Source of the DNA: JAGDVO01 sp964590075 [NCBI: uncultured Aquificales bacterium]
Lineage (GTDB): Bacteria > Thermosulfidibacterota > Thermosulfidibacteria > Thermosulfidibacterales
DNA length: 64,000 nt
Direction of reading: 5' to 3'
Assembly: GCA_964590075.1 (NCBI GenBank)
Contig: CAZPXS010000001.1
Location: 278,752 to 342,751 of the forward strand
The notes beneath the pieces are model-generated. The model was not told where the DNA came from, did no database searches, and saw only the letters and a program-made list of their open reading frames with translations. Of this stretch, positions 63,271-64,000 are shown piece after piece. Position 1 is the stretch's first letter, and each line of letters begins with the position of its first letter. Position numbers and translations under genes: made by a program.

Positions 63271-64000
63271 GGGGATACGTTGTCGTTGTGGATGATGAGC
63301 CAGAGATACTAACAACGGTCAGAGAAGTTCTGGAAGATGAGGGCTATGTAACGGAAGGTGCTCTTACTGGAGAGGAAGCTCTGAGTATCATTGAAAAGAG
63401 GCTACCAGATCTTGTTATACTCGATATTTGGTTACCCGATATAGACGGTCTGGAGATACTGGAAAGGGTAAAGTCCTTACATCCAGATCTACCGATCCTC
63501 ATAATATCTGGGCACGGTAACATAGAGACTGCGGTAAGGGCGGTAAAGTTAGGTGCCTTCGATTTTCTCGAAAAGCCCCTTGATCTCGAAAAGCTCCTTC
63601 TCAAGGTGGAGAAGGCTATAGAGGAGGGTAGGATAAAACTCGAGGTAAAGGAACTAAGGGCCAAAATAACGGAAGATAGGGAGCTAATAGGTGTCAGTGA
63701 CGCCATAAAGAAGTTGAGGGAAACGATAGAGATAGTTGCTCCAACCGATTGTTGGGTTCTCATATACGGGGAAAGTGGTTCTGGAAAAGAGATAGTGGCA
63801 AGGATGATACACGATTTGTCCCCGAGAAGAGAGGGTCCTTTTGTTGAGGTAAACTGCGCTGCCATTCCTACCGATAGGATAGAGTATGAGCTGTTTGGTT
63901 GGGAGAAGGGAGCCTGTAACCTTTCGGAGGAAGGCAGAAGGGGTAAGTTTGAGTTGGCAAACGGTGGTACCATATACTTCGATGAGGTTGGTGATATGAG
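63267..64000 (+). CDS. ntrX: NtrX-type response regulator (3' end outside window)
   Basis: Begins with TTG at 63267, overlapping the ntrY stop, after AGGAG. The first 120 residues are a receiver domain: acidic pair in VVDDEPEI, phospho-acceptor Asp in VILDIWLPDIDG, Ser in LIISGHGNIETA and Lys in FLEKPLDL. An AAA+ domain follows with Walker A YGESGSGKEI and FVEVNCAAIP, and Walker B GGTIYFDEVGDM at the window edge. The GAFTGA loop, needed to contact sigma-54, is GACNLS here (63909-63926). At least 244 residues are in the window. Confidence 0.92.
   Translation, partial: MRGYVVVVDDEPEILTTVREVLEDEGYVTEGALTGEEALSIIEKRLPDLVILDIWLPDIDGLEILERVKSLHPDLPILIISGHGNIETAVRAVKLGAFDFLEKPLDLEKLLLKVEKAIEEGRIKLEVKELRAKITEDRELIGVSDAIKKLRETIEIVAPTDCWVLIYGESGSGKEIVARMIHDLSPRREGPFVEVNCAAIPTDRIEYELFGWEKGACNLSEEGRRGKFELANGGTIYFDEVGDM

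Overview
The window reads as one continuous, compact bacterial chromosome segment of core and energy-metabolism genes, with no phage, insertion sequence, CRISPR, rRNA or tRNA that I can see. Arg is mostly AGG/AGA and Ile often ATA, Shine-Dalgarno sites are strong GGAGG types, and many genes overlap by 1 to 50 bases. With flagella, a c-type-heme periplasmic sensor, PpiD, NtrYX, a membrane pyrophosphatase and pyruvoyl arginine decarboxylase, this suggests a motile, Gram-negative, probably thermophilic and anaerobic bacterium of a deep lineage. I cannot name the phylum. No stretch over 300 bases lacks a gene or gene remnant; the largest gaps are 54826-54990 and 33135-33261.

Layout: (1) 1-4178, flagellar operon: C-terminus of FlhG, a small membrane protein, FliA, CheB, FliM, FliN. 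(2) 4260-12675, short-chain acyl-CoA oxidation: XRE-cupin regulator, thiolase, 3-hydroxyacyl-CoA dehydrogenase, divergent crotonase, acyl-CoA dehydrogenase, then EtfB, EtfA and a membrane cytochrome b/FeS protein that probably passes ETF electrons to quinone. (3) 12760-15171, pyrophosphatase pump behind a long hairpin that buries its ribosome site. (4) 15291-20776, ileS-lspA-lgt-plsC. (5) 20760-23620, minus-strand polyamine operon headed by its own XRE regulator with a double operator. (6) 23765-25605, phosphofructokinase-type kinase and aldolase.

(7) 25591-33134, long minus-strand run: heme sensor, PilM-like ATPase, roadblock protein, DUF4388 protein, MglA-like GTPase, PpiD, then pyrR, pyrB, tsaE, ubiA. 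The first five look like an undescribed membrane-sensor/small-GTPase module. (8) 33262-35015, small proteins: degenerate TtuA-like zinc protein, dUTPase, His-tailed protein, FmdB. (9) 35100-40652, B12-dependent module: acyl-CoA dehydrogenase, cobalamin adenosyltransferase, an acyl-CoA mutase whose active-site residues fit isobutyryl-CoA rather than methylmalonyl-CoA, its B12 subunit, a crotonase lacking the usual glutamates, and a MeaB-type G-protein. (10) 40649-44668, coaBC, ubiX, DUF1015, RHH-like protein, pgeF. (11) 44725-51893, pyrC, rpmI, rplT, pheS, pheT, ndk, aroE, second cobO. (12) 51895-56316, regulator, prmA, class II photolyase, a wrecked ybgA-like pseudogene, SppA-like protease. 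(13) 56313-64000, pstCAB with adenine deaminase, and DUF4390-ntrY-ntrX (ntrX cut by the window end).

Regions 2 and 9 fit together: the mutase would interconvert isobutyryl-CoA and butyryl-CoA, the dehydrogenase/thiolase set would take butyryl-CoA to acetyl-CoA, and ETF plus the FeS protein would move the electrons to the membrane, where the pyrophosphatase can help maintain the ion gradient.
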